Source of the DNA: Cristatella mucedo
Lineage: Eukaryota > Bryozoa > Phylactolaemata > Cristatellidae
Reading direction: 5' to 3'
DNA: 64,000 nt
Assembly (NCBI GenBank): GCA_009760855.2
Contig: WPIO01000007.1
Coordinates: 6,932,501 to 6,996,500, forward strand
Shown here: piece after piece, positions 35,053 through 45,881 of the stretch
Layout: the number at the start of each line of letters is the position of its first letter
How positions within the stretch are numbered: position 1 is the first letter of the stretch
Made by a program: the position numbers and the translations under genes
Notes under the pieces: model-generated
Seen by the model: only the letters and a program-made list of their open reading frames with translations
Told to the model about the DNA's origin: nothing
The model's database searches: none

Positions 35053-36495
35053 CAGAGCCGTAGTGATTTCTTTCGGCGCTCGGGGACTAAGCTACAAATG
35101 GCACCCCTCTCGTGTGAAAAACTGCTGCCATAGCTCCATCACAAAAGAAATGCAAAAAACACACGCAAGCAGGCCTATTGAGTTGAGAAAGTTTTACTAA
35201 CGTTAGTAAAAGTGCAAGGTAGCTATTACGGTTTTAACTTTAGGAAATGCTTCTGGCCTTGAACGTGGTAAACTGGTCTATTACAGTTGAGAAGTCAATA
35301 TTTTCCAGTGTTTCTTTCTCTATGCTTAACAAGGCCAAATCAGAGAATCTATCTTACCCCATTGATGCTCTCGGATAAGACAGGATTATCTTCAGCTTGC
35401 TAAAGGAATGGTTACAACTGGCAACTGGTACAGCTAGAATGAAAAGAACTTGCCAGGCAACACTCAAATTAGGAAACACATATGCTTCATAGCCGACAAG
35501 GAAAGATATGAGTTCCAGTGGTGTCTTCAGTGCCGAGTCGCGACGTGTAGCAAGAAGCATTTTACAGTCACATATTTCATTGTACAGCTCTGTTCCATCT
35601 ACGTCTAAACGATAGAAACCTCCAAGATCTAGTAGACATTGCTGGCGGAGTTTGGTCTGGTCAAGTATATTTAAAAGCTTCTCAATTTTCAACAAGAAAT
35701 CAAATTTGGAATCTGTGAGGTCTGTGGGCCGAGAAAACCTAGCTGTAATTTCTTGTCGGAGATAAAAATCTTTGCTTTCCTTCATTAATTTGTTAAATCT
35801 CCTCCACCCTTAGAAATACATCGCGACTGAGTTCTCCAGGAATCCGTGTCCTTTGGTCGATTCTTCGTTAAACTGCAGGTTCCCACAATTCACATCTCTT
35901 TTTGGCATCTATTAGTGATTTCTGGCACAGGTCTTCTCGAAGTCATGACAACTCAATCTCAAGAGAGTGGAGGTCACAAGAGGCGTCTTTGGAGTTCATC
36001 TTTGGATCATGCAGTCTTTTCTGAACGCAGTCAATCTTCCTTAAGAGGCTGTACAAAAATGGCAATAGAGACCGCAATTTAAAGCTCAAAATAAAATTTA
36101 AGAGACTGCCAGCTTTACTTCTTGTTTCAAGTGTTTCAGTTGTGTCCTCAGACAGTTTCTCCAAAAGACCTGCAAAGCTGTTCAGTCCATCATTGATAGC
36201 GTTCACATCTTCACTCTTGCACACCACTTTGTTGGAGAGTCACTTTTGACAGTGATAGCTAAGAATTTCTTCAGCTCTTCGCACCTCAAATTTTATCTTA
36301 AAAAGAATAATTAGGTGGTCTTTATGGTTCCAAAAAATCATTAGAATGGAAGCTTAACTTGCAGCACGAACTCCTGCCAGGTTCAAGCTGTGGTTATCAA
36401 AGCTTGCAAAAATTGCCTTCTCATTTCTGGACAGTATTCCCTTTTGAACACCTGATGGGTGGCCAGACATGACTGCTGCTTTGTCGTAGCACAGC
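35053..36495 (-). pseudogene. Decayed hAT transposase (ZMYM1-like) with one terminal repeat end
   Basis: On the minus strand, reading down from about 36.49 kb, the frame fragments give YDKAAVMSGHPSGVQKGI and NHSLNLAGVRAA. The next frame (36227-35943) has VNAINDGLNSFAGLLEKL. The last (35785-35354) ends in YVFPNLSVAWQVLFILAVPV, then NHSFSKLKIILSYPRASMG, the hAT C-terminal dimerisation region. A TAA (35354-35356) follows, and the frame then continues as DRFSDLALLSIEKETLENID to 35240, so the stop is a single nonsense change in a known conserved stretch. At the low-coordinate edge the sequence CAGAGCCGTAGTGATTTC (from 35053) looks like a hAT terminal inverted repeat (CAG-A-G-C). The partner end and the N-terminal BED/DUF4371 part are missing. 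Inactive. Confidence 0.75.
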
Positions 36496-37279
36496 TAATC
36501 AAGTAAGCCTAGCTTGGGTGGTCTACTCTAGTGTGTCGGTGCTCAGCCGCGGCATGCCGGCTCGCCCTTTAACGCGGCCTAGCAGGCCGTGCTTGCCATT
36601 GGCACGACGCAGCCCGCCTGTGGCAGACAGGTCAGGGCGAGCGGTCGGGAGCTCGGGAGTTGGAACGCGGACGGAGGGATGAATGGCCGAGTGTGTGCGT
36701 TGCGCTGCGAGCGCCAGCCGAATGCTGGGTGGTTACAACTGCCTCGGCCTTTTCGTGTCGTAGCATGTATGCCGCCAGAGCGTCAAGCTAGAGCTTGGTC
36801 TGAGTCTGTAAACATTCTTAAATAGCTCAGCTAGCAATAGTAAAGTCCGTTGAAACAAGGACTTGCTTGAAATCACGATTGGTATTCTCACATGAAAAAC
36901 TTGATAGCAAATATTCGCGATTCGTCTGGCTTTTGGAGCCTGTAACAACCGCACCCGGGCACACCAGTTCGCCCCTCGTCCACTGCTGCTGCGCCTCAGG
37001 CCAAAACAGAGGTAACATTAAATAAAACGACCAAGCACATGGGCCCTGTGTTTTAAGGGCATACTTTCGTCTTTACCTTGAAGGCACGGTGGACTTACTG
37101 TCGAAAAATTGTGGATGCCCTCCGCAAAAGCCCTTGTTTATGGGACGTCGCGAGCTTGTGACTTGAGATACAGATACTAAGGCGACGGGGATAGTGGCAA
37201 TCTTAGAAAGTTAAAATAAAAAATTACAAGGAGGTGAATCGTAGATGAACATTTCCTAACTCCTAAACAAAATCATTTT
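36496..37279. other. Unassigned DNA
   Basis: No gene recognised. Confidence 0.4.
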
Positions 37280-37306
37280 CCCCATGACCCTTTTGGGGTC
37301 ATGGGG
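37280..37306. repeat. Perfect short hairpin
   Basis: CCCCATGACCC and GGGTCATGGGG form an 11-bp stem around a 5-base TTTTG loop. It lies just outside the inverted-repeat element that follows. Function unknown. Confidence 0.85.
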
Positions 37307-37310
37307 GGCC

Positions 37311-38560
37311 AAGTAGGAAGCAAGACGGAAAGAAAACTGACAGTGTTAAGCCTGGTTTAGACGGCGAATCTTGCTTCCTACATACTCGAGTCTTCGGCGT
37401 ATACGTCACCAATACCGGGAGGAGGCGGTCCGTACTTAGGAGAAGACTTGGCGGAGACTCAGCATCCAGACTAGGTTTTACTTTTTCAGCCAAGACTTAG
37501 CACTGACTGACCATCAAAAAGCAGCTAGGCCACTGCAGCTGACTATGAATATGGCTGCAAGGCTAGTCTTCAAGTCCCAGAGATTTGACCAATGTCTCCT
37601 TTGCTAAAAGAGCTAGGGTGGCTGCCGGTTGATCAAGGGATACAGAGCAAAGTTCATACGCTGACCCAGAAGGCCCACCACGGGTTGGCTCCTCCATACC
37701 TAGCTGAACTGCTGCACCAGTTTCCGCCTTCGAGTGCCATCGGGTCCTGTATGAACAATAAATTAGCTGTTCTGTTTCTCCCCTTAAAGACCAATGGCGA
37801 CAGAAGCTTTAGCTCTGCAGGTACTAGACTTCGGAACTCACTTCCACAATTTTTATGCAACGACAACTATTCTCCTGCTGCCGAATATGGCTCATCCTTT
37901 TCAGTGGTCCTGAGCTGCTACTTCCATGCCACTTACTATCTCAACTGCTCTCCCGACTCAGCTATGCTTCTCACTTTCTCTTTGTTGCGTGAGACGAAGT
38001 CTGTTGGCTACCGAATGCGTACCGAAAGCCGCTTGGGCTGTGAGTGCCCTATACAAAACTCTCCTGCGTAACACCCACGTAGTCTTTATGGCTTTGTGGA
38101 GTTGCAGACGGTCTTACATAAGACAGTCATGGCCGCCGTTCTAGCTATGCCTACTGCGGTGCTTTGTAAGGAACGGTGGACTGCTTGACCAGCGAAATCA
38201 TCGATGCGTTCCTGGTGAGTCCCTGTTTACCGGACACACTGAGTTTGGGATTTAATAATCAGACTTGGAGGCGGCGAGCATGAAGGTCCTAGCGGAAAGA
38301 TTTCATTCTACCAGTAATATTACGTTAGCGAAGCCTGGCCGCAGAGAAATGCCTTAGCTATCCCATGAGCAATCAGTCGACGGGGCGAGTAGGAAGCCAG
38401 ACTGTGAGCAAGACTGCCGTCTAAGCCTCCTACAAACCGGAAGACCGTAGTAAGACTCGAGTAGGGGGAAGCAGGTAAGAAGCAAGATTCGCCGTCTAAA
38501 CCAAGCTTTAGCTTACTACAAGAGTGAAGACCAATGCAGGACACAAGCAGGACAGAAGCC
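37311..38560. mobile_element. Inverted-repeat DNA element (MITE/foldback-like), split by a LINE
   Basis: GCCTGGTTTAGACGGCGAAT...CTTGCTTCCTAC at 37353-37384 and its complement at 38475-38507 form an almost perfect inverted repeat of about 34 bases. Similarity continues through ACTCGAGTCTT. Related shorter motifs (CCGTCTAAGCC, AGTAGGAAGCCAGACT) recur inside the right arm. Outer limits are approximate and no target-site duplication was found. No transposase is present. Superfamily unknown. Confidence 0.55.
37507..38118 (+). mobile_element. Family B LINE fragment nested in the inverted-repeat element
   Basis: Starts AAGCAGCTAGGCCACTGCAG, as in the 28.7 kb copy. It carries an uninterrupted 159-codon frame (37592-38071) from SPLLKELGWLPVDQGIQSK through FSSAGTRLRNSLPQFLCNDN to TESRLGCECPIQNSPA. 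The 3' UTR ends GTTGCAGACGGTCTTACATA. It lies between the two arms, so it is younger than the surrounding element. Confidence 0.8.
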
Positions 38561-39024
38561 AGAAAACTTACCGCGTAAACGTCACTTAAGGGTGCTATGA
38601 GCGTATCTTATTTTGGCGTTTATTAATGCGTTTATTTGGCGTTTTCCGCGGTGCACAGCTGGCACAGCTTCACAGTCATTGTCGGTGCTGTCGTTTGCAG
38701 ACAGGGCGCCCTTGCACTAGCCACTTCTTCGTAAAATTATACCAGCCCGACTTGGGCTCGTCTGCGCGCTGTCTTATTTGACTCGTTAGCGCACGGCATC
38801 TTACAATTTGCAACGACTTCGAAGACAGTGCATCGCGCCCTACGCCGGACAGAGTCCTCGGGCGTTAGCGGGGCTACTATTTATGATGTGCTTTCATCGT
38901 CCGCGTTAATATTTGAAAAAAATTCGAAAAAGAATGGTCGCGAAAGTAAACGTCCAAACTGAAAAACGCCGCGGGCTCGCGACCTGCGCATCAGTGGGGT
39001 GAGCGTGGTGGCTTATTGCAGCCC
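38561..39024. other. Unassigned DNA
   Basis: No gene recognised. Confidence 0.4.
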
Positions 39025-39140
39025 GGTTGTAGGACATTTCCCCCGAACGTTTCCCCCCCCCGAGATTTCCCCCTGATGGACCCTGGGACATTCCTCCCTG
39101 ACATTTTCTCCCAGCGTAGGATATTCCCCCCTTTGTTGTT
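39025..39140 (+). repeat. GGACATTTCCCC-type degenerate tandem module
   Basis: Starts GGTTGTAGGACATTTCCCCC and contains about six variants of a 15-20-base unit (GGACATTCCTCCC, GACATTTTCTCCC, GGATATTCCCCC). The same start and unit form the ends of the 45.13-45.87 kb element, so this looks like one detached end of that family. Confidence 0.7.
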
Positions 39141-39169
39141 GAATGTATGGCTAAAAATTCAGATGTATA

Positions 39170-39806
39170 CAGTCGTCCCTCTTTTATCGTGGTTAATCGG
39201 TTCCAGACTCTGCCGTGCTAGGTGAATTTCCACGAAGTACGATTCTTTATTTATAAATCAAATATTTTCGTAACTAGACTGTAGAAAACCTGTTCACGAC
39301 CCTCTAATGAAATTTAACATTATTAAAGCTGTATGGACATGAAATAACACGCTTTTAGTCGCCATTACACCCGAATTACCCAATGTATTAGACAAAGTAA
39401 GGGATTGTAAGACGTATTAGACGTTACAAGTATCATATTATTATTATTGCACATTTAATTACGCGCACGCATTTTTTACACACAGCCACTAACTTGTGGA
39501 AATAGTGTGATTTGTTCGATGATGATTATGATGAGGTGTACTGCACGGCCAAGAAGAGCAAAGTTGCTGCTCTCAATGAGGCTGCACCGGACGTTGAAGG
39601 AATTGTGGGGGTGCTCGTATACATAGACCAACAGTCCATACGTACAGTAATTTTAAATTTAATTGTGATATGGGTGCACAATCGACAACCGATCGCGAAC
39701 TGTATCATTTTCACGATCTCGATCAACTGTTTAATGAATATATTTGAAAAGACCGCGATGGCGTGAAGCCGCGAAAGTCAAAGCGCGAAGTGGCGAGCGA
39801 CGACTT
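39170..39806. mobile_element. Pogo/Tigger-like MITE
   Basis: The left end CAGTCGTCCCTCTTTTATCG and the inverted right end AAGTCGTCGCTCGCCACTTC share AGTCGTC-CTC. Both are followed by GCGAA/CGTGG-rich subterminal sequence typical of pogo-type ends. TA dinucleotides flank both ends (39168-39169 and 39807-39808). The 637-base interior has no recognisable transposase; the 39512-39766 frame (FDDDYDEVYCTAKKSK...) is unassigned. Confidence 0.6.
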
Positions 39807-39808
39807 TA

Positions 39809-40087
39809 TATATGCATGATCAAATAAAGTTCACGATCTATTGAAGTAAAACAACTCTGTGTAAGCGGCGACTCGATAGCACGACTGATGGAGGTGGTAC
39901 GGCCAGCGCGGCGGCGTCGGCCGCAACGGCGGCGGTGAGATTTGGACGGGCGGTAGCGGTGCCGATGTCTGGAGGGGCGGCGGCGGTGGTTGCGTCGGCA
40001 GCGTCAGCGGCGGCCGATGATACTACGCGCTCGCGGCTGCTGTCGAGAGCGTCTGCAGCTGGCCGTGTCTACGTCCTGCTGTGGCAC
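39809..40087. other. GCG-rich low-complexity DNA
   Basis: GGC/GCG triplet-rich sequence giving Ala-rich frames on either strand, without domain. Confidence 0.5.
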
Positions 40088-40322
40088 ATCCTGTCGAGCC
40101 TTCCTGAGCTGCTACTATCATGCTACTCGCTACCTCAACTGCTCTCCTGACCCAGGTATGCTTCCCAATTTCTCTTTGTAGCGTGAGATGAAGTCTGCTG
40201 GCTACCAAATGCGTACCGAAAGCCGCTTAGGCTGTGTTCGCTATACAAAACTCTCCTGCGTAACACCCACGTAGTCTTTATGGCTTTGTGGAGTTGCAGA
40301 CAGAAATACAACACATTACGTT
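40088..40322 (+). mobile_element. Family B LINE, 3' fragment
   Basis: CCTGAGCTGCTACTATCATG, then CTACCTCAACTGCTCTCCTG, the CGAAAGCCGCTTAGGCTGTG block, and the 3' UTR ending GTTGCAGACAGAAATACAAC then ACATTACG. A frameshift breaks the tail codons. Confidence 0.75.
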
Positions 40323-40596
40323 AGAGACCGGTTTTTTCTTGCTGCCCTCGCTTCTATTCGTTTCTCCCTCCGGCCCAATGTATTGGATCGGCTCGTACCC
40401 AGGCAATATTATAGGGAGTAGGAGGGGCTCGCGGTTGGTTGGTCCTGTGTGGTGTCAGCTTCCTTAAGTTTAATTATGACAACGCGTTTTACTTATTCGC
40501 GAGCCTACAGTGGGCCGACGTGCCATCGTGGTCGCATCTTCTCCTAGCTCCGCAAAGACGCACCTTAATTCACCAAGGTCTAGTGCTTTCAAGCTG

Positions 40597-40598
<2 letters not shown>

Positions 40599-40678
<80 letters not shown>
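40599..40678. repeat. (CT)n microsatellite
   Basis: About 80 bases of pure CT, then degenerate CTGTCTGTCTTTCTCTCTG. Confidence 0.95.
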
Positions 40679-40682
<4 letters not shown>

Positions 40683-41484
40683 CTGTCTGTCTTTCTCTCT
40701 GCCTCTCTCGCGTCCGTCGATAGGCTACGGGTTCACTCAGCGCCCCGCACGACACGTGGCACCGACTCGGCTCGAGGCAGCTTCTGGGCGCAACCTATTC
40801 ACTTCCGCCATCTCACAGCTTCTCAGAAAGGGGCGAGATTTTCTCGAGCCACTTGAGCATGCACTATCACTGGCTCTAGGCTCTTCGCATGCACCGCTGC
40901 CGGCAAGGAAGCGGCGCCGCTTGCGGCTGCCAAGCCAAGTCATGGATGCGTCTCGTATTACCGGGCTAGCGCCGGGCACCTGTGTGCGGTTCGCAGGCCC
41001 TCGCACCCTCGTCGGGCGTTACCTAATTTAGACTTGCAATGTAATCGAGTCAGCTGCGCGTGCCCTGCGCCGCCGGCTGAGCCCCTCTGAGCTTGATGGC
41101 TGGGCGAACCGTCCAGCCGCGAAATTGGCGTGTTGTCGCGTAAGCAGTGCCGGCTGCTTAGTGCAAATGTGCCTCGCTCGAGGTGACGACCGAGTTTTGC
41201 ATTCGATCGAAGCAATCTGGTTTATCTAAAGAGTACAGCATCGGCCTTGGATGCCAATTGGCTTTCAAAGACTTTTATTGATTGCTCGATGTCTGACCCG
41301 TCTTAGGCTCGCGGAGCACTGGCAGCGGATGTGACGCAATGACGTTCGAAAGCGCCTCCGCCTCGGCCGCTCCCGCAGCTGCTGAGCGTCTTCAGAGTCC
41401 GCCGCTTAACCTTGCGGCAATTGCAAGACAGCCGCCGCTTGCCTCAACGCCGGAGCATTAAGGAGGACGTGTTGCCACGCAGGC
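40679..41484. other. Unassigned GC-rich DNA
   Basis: No gene recognised. Confidence 0.4.
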
Positions 41485-41870
41485 TATCCATGAGCTACAC
41501 CTCGTACGAATCTCAAAGCCATCGAAGACCGAGCCGTTAGTTCTGAGTCTCCTAAAGCCCGGAACTCACTTCCGACTGAGACCACGACATCATCCGACTT
41601 GACGGCATTTGAAAGGAGCTAAAAACGCGTCTATTTATCACGCCATTTATTGGATCCGTGCAATTCGTCATTTGTGTGCTTATGCGTGCTGACACTATGC
41701 AAGCTGCATGTCACCTCTAACAATGTTATACTTTCTGTCATTAAGCATACTGTGACTAACCATTCGACCATGCATCTTTTGCAGCATATATGTAAAGTGC
41801 CTAGAAAGAGATTAGGTTGTCTTATGGCGCTAAGCAAATGTATTATTACTATCATTATCATTATTAACAT
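41485..41870 (+). mobile_element. Family A LINE, C-terminal fragment and 3' UTR
   Basis: ACACCTCGTACGAATCTCAA and AAAGCCCGGAACTCACTTCC correspond to the IPRTNLKS and KAWNSLP codons. The 3' UTR (GTAAAGTGCCTAGAAAGAGA) and TATTATTACTATCATTATCA tail follow. Confidence 0.7.
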
Positions 41871-42010
41871 GAGACTTTGGATTTTCTGACTGAGTTCGGT
41901 CTTTGGCCTTCTGGTTGGTTTTTTGTCTAGCGGGCAACGATCTGTCATTTTTAGTCATGAATAATTCCACGCATCAAAGGGTGGAGCAAACGATTTGAAG
42001 TTTTAATGTA

Positions 42011-44600
42011 ATAATAATAATAATAATACACTTGATAAAGCGCCCTCAGAGAACTCAATCTCTTTCTAGGCGCTTTACATTTCCTGCAAAGGGAACCGCG
42101 ATTGACTGGCTAGTGATATCATCCTTGATAAACAACATGAATAACATAGTTAGGTGTGACATGCACACTGTCAGCATGCAAGTGTGGTTAGTGGCAGCAT
42201 GCACAGCGTCAGCACGTACAAGCACATAAAGAATGAATCACATGGACCCACTAAATGCTGTCCTAAATAAGTGCGTTTTAAAGTTCTTTTTAAATGTGGT
42301 CAAATCAGGGGATGTTCTGACGCAAGTCGAGAGGGAGTTCCAGGCTTTGGGAGCATACGAATGCACGGTCTCCGAAGGATTTGATGTTTGTACGAAGTAT
42401 TGGTAAGCTTTTGGATTCCGAAAAGCGGGTGGTACGATGCTTTGCCTGTTGGGGGAGTAGATCTGAAACATAGGCTGGAGCCAAAGAATGAAGTGACCTA
42501 AAAGTCAGCGACAAAACCTTGAAGTCGATCCATTGCTTGACTGAAAGCGAGTGCAGGTCGGCGAGAAGTAGTGTGATGTGGCAACTGCGACGCTCACGAT
42601 AGACAAGCTTAGCTGCACAGTTTTGCGCCAGCTGTAAGCGCATGATTGCACATGCCGGTAGGCCAGAAAGCAGTGAGCTACAGAAGTCTAGATGGAATGT
42701 CACAAATGCATGGACCAACTTAAATGTGATATTCTTTTCTAAACGAGCCAAAATTTTGAAATGTTATGTAGCTGGGAGTAGGCAGATTTGACTGTGGAGC
42801 TTATGTAGTCGTCTAACTAAAGGTCACTTTGGAACATGGCACCTAGATTTCGTGCAGATTCAACAGGAGATATGCTGGCAGAGCCGATTTTGAGCGTCAG
42901 CCTTTCCAATTTCTGAATCACACTGGGTTTGCCCATAAATAGTAAGTGAGTTTTATCATCATTTAATTAAAGAAAATTTGCTGCCATCCATGTGCGGATG
43001 TCATCAATACATGCAGCACGAGAGTTAAAGGAATTCGAGGTGCTTAAAGGCTGGGAGGGATCAAAGCAAAAGTACAATTGAGTTTCATCTGCATGGAAGT
43101 GAAAGCCTAGATTGTGCTTGGTAATCACATCGGCAAGAGGGAAAGTATAAACCGTGAAAAGAACCGGATCCTGTACGGAGCCCTGAGTTATCCTATATTT
43201 CAGAGATACCTCGAAGGATCTTTGTCCATTCACGTCAATACTCTGGAATCTCCCACTGAGATAGGAACTGAACCATTGCAGAGCAGTGCCAGTGATGCCA
43301 AGGCGAGGTGAGAGGTACTCAAGAGAGAAGAACCCTGGTGATCGATAGTATCAAAAGCTCCCGAAAGATCGAGCAAAACAAGCAAAGATACTCTACCCAT
43401 GTCTCTCGTCCTAAGTAGGTCATTGTACACCCTAAAATGCCGATTCTGTGGAGTGATTAGCTCTAAAGCCAGACTGGAACTTACTAGCAAGGTTTGAAGT
43501 TTCACTATATGAGTTCAGCTGGTCCGCCATGACTGGTTCCAGTGTCTTTGATGGGAATGGTAGAAGGGAGAAATGCGGTAGTTGCCTAAATTCTCTCTGT
43601 CGACAGTTGCAACCTTGATTAGTGGGTTGACTACAGCCTTTTTGAAAGATATTGAAACATGACCTGAGGCTACTGACATACTTATGATGTTAGCTATGCA
43701 TGGTCGCCAGAAGTAGATCTATGCATTGAAGAAGCAGGACAATAGGAATAGGGTCTGTATGAATAGTTATCTTCTGTGATAGAGATTTGAGCTGTGGGTC
43801 ACTCGTGGCCTTGTAAAATGTAGACATTGCTGCATGGAATTGAGTTACATTATCATAAAATATATGCTGCTAGCATTAGCAACTAACGGGTTACGTCTAT
43901 TTTGTTGACACAGAAGCTGGAGGAGATATTGACCACATAGCTCAGCTAAATCATCAGGTTCACCAGATAAGGTGTTAGCTAACACTAGGTTCACTAGATA
44001 AGGAGCTAAATAGCTGTTTTTTTATTGGGATATGAGCTTCAGAACAAGGACATTAGTGGCCTCTTTAAATGAAGACGAGATGCTGCAGGGAATTAAGGGA
44101 CGTAATCCCAAATTGGATGCTGTCATCTTGGGGATGGACTACGTGATCTTGACATGGAAGCGATCAGCTAGAGGAGCGATCAGCTAGATCATTACAAGGA
44201 TCCCTGGGTAAGGAGCTAACCTTATGTTAAGGAGACGGTTTGATCGTACACCTCAGCATTTTCGGACGGTGCATCTGTGATTCAACAATGTTTTTTGTAG
44301 AAGCTAGACTCAGCCTTTGCTAGGATCAATTGGTATGATCTACAATATTCCTCGTATGCCTGTCAATAAACAGTCAGTGCTGACCTTTTTTATGCTTGTT
44401 CAAGCTTGCACTTAGTAGACCTAGCTAGATAAATGTTAGCAGTAAACGATAGGCCGTCTGGGCGAGGGCGCACGGTGTGCTTAGTAAGAGTTCCACAGGC
44501 TCTCTGGGTGAGGGCGCACAGTGCACTTAATCAGAGGTGCAAACTCATCAATGCATAATTCCAGGAATTACAATTAAGATATAATTATATTATAATAAAA
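42011..44600 (-). mobile_element. Family A LINE, RT to 3' end (part of a near-full-length, split copy)
   Basis: Tail (ATAATAATAATAA) at 42011. Going up on the minus strand: 3' UTR, C-terminal domain (42238-42751), then RT with LADVITKHNLGFHFHADETQ, where the YADD box reads HADE. LLVLLDLSGAFDTID (motif A) follows at 43.35-43.4 kb. Upstream of 43.56 kb the codons resemble the NYRPIS-LP-SK-LE block that begins RT. Together with the endonuclease at 45.88-46.65 kb this makes the most complete family A copy in the window. Confidence 0.75.
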
Positions 44601-44636
44601 TATAATAAGATAATTGGATATGATAAGGACTTAGGC

Positions 44637-45095
44637 GCCAAAGGCCCGCCACGGCTAGGCTCCTCCGTACCTAGCTGAACTGCTGCACCAGTTTCAGCCT
44701 CTTCGTGCCCTCAGGTCCTGTATGGACAATAAATTAGCTGTTCTGTTTCTCCCCTTAAAGACCGCTGGCGACAGAAGCTTTAGCTCTGCAGGTACTAGAC
44801 TGCGGAACTCACTTCCACAATTTTTATGCAACGACAACTATTCTCCTGCTGCCGAATATGGCTCATCCTTTTCAGCGGTCCTGAGCTGCTACTTCCATGC
44901 TACTCACTATCTCAACTGCTCTCCTGACTCTGCTATGCATCCAACTGTCTTCTGTTGCATGAGATGAAGTCTATTGGCTACCGAATGCATACCGAAAATC
45001 GGTTAGGCTGTGAGTGCGCTATACAAAACTCTCCCGCGTAACTCCCACATAGTCTTTATCGCTTTGTGGAGTTACAGACGAAGATACATTACATT
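44637..45095 (+). mobile_element. Family B LINE fragment inside the split family A copy
   Basis: Starts in AAGGCCCGCCACGGCTAGGC, then LAVLFLPLKTAGDRSFSSAG and LRNSLPQFLCNDNYSPAAEY. The frame is broken near 44.97 kb. The 3' UTR is complete and the tail reads GATACATTACATTTTATC. Confidence 0.8.
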
Positions 45096-45207
45096 TTATC
45101 GAGCATATCATCTAGTATTGTGTTGTAGCATTCGGGGTACGGACATTTCCCTCGGATATTTCCCTTGGACATTTCCCCGCTGGAAGAAGACATTTGCCCC
45201 CGGGTAA

Positions 45208-45292
45208 GTGATTTAGGGTTTAAGGGTGTAGGGTTTAGGGTTTAGGGTTTAGGGTCTAGGGCTTATTGTTTTAAGATTTAGGGTTTAGGGCG
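45208..45292 (+). repeat. Interstitial TTTAGGG array
   Basis: About ten perfect or near-perfect copies of TTTAGGG with GGGTCTAGGG and GTGTAGGG variants. The heptamer is the plant-type telomere unit; most animals use TTAGGG. It lies inside the 45.13-45.87 kb element. Confidence 0.9.
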
Positions 45293-45676
45293 AGCTGTGC
45301 CTCTGCCGTCAAAATCCACCCTAGCTCGTATCCCACGCTTTAGTTAGTGTGTATTAGGCCATAACGAGATCTCTTGAGATCGAGTTATACGCAGTAGACC
45401 TCTGAGGCTTCGAGCTCGTTGGCACGAACGCGCGGCACGCCGTAGCTCTCGCCCGCTTTAATGGGTACGAGCGCGTGCCTGGTGGCGTCGAAAGGGACCG
45501 AACTCCCGCGGGACCGGACTGTATACCTCGCCGACGCCGCTGCCGCTGCCGCCGCCGCAGCCACCGAAACCGCCACTGCCGCTCGCTCCATTAGAAACCA
45601 TCTTTCCAATCCATCCATCCTTCTAACTATACTGAGTTGATTTTATTATAATAGAGCGTGAACTTCATTTGATCAT

Positions 45677-45695
45677 GTATATATATATAAATGTA

Positions 45696-45756
<61 letters not shown>
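45677..45756. repeat. (AT)n microsatellite
   Basis: An AT tract with a few ATGT/AAAT interruptions near its left edge, inside the same element. Confidence 0.95.
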
Positions 45757-45758
<2 letters not shown>

Positions 45759-45881
45759 GTATTCTTAGTTATACATTCATCTGCGTGTGGGGAAAATGTC
45801 GGGGGGATTCCTAGGGTTTACGGGGAATGTCGGGGGGGGGGGCAATGTCCAGGGGGAAAATGTCTTACAACCGTAGCATTC

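Larger units (their letters stand above)
45134..45872. mobile_element. 739-bp unclassified transposon with 9-bp direct-repeat flanks (MULE-like?)
   Basis: GTAGCATTC occurs at 45125-45133 and again at 45873-45881, bounding this segment as a target-site duplication would. The left end (GGGGTACGGACATTTCCC) and inverted right end (GGTTGTAAGACATTTTCCCC) are related. Both continue into further GACATT-CCCC units. The interior holds a TTTAGGG array, a GC-rich (GCC)n-containing segment and an (AT)n tract; there is no transposase. A 9-bp duplication is the size usual for Mutator-like elements, but the superfamily is only inferred. Confidence 0.6.

Noticed and set aside
45385-45618. 77-codon minus ORF with an Ala run
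   Set aside because: It reads through a GCC/GCT repeat within the 739-bp element, with no conserved domain. Kept only as possible cargo.
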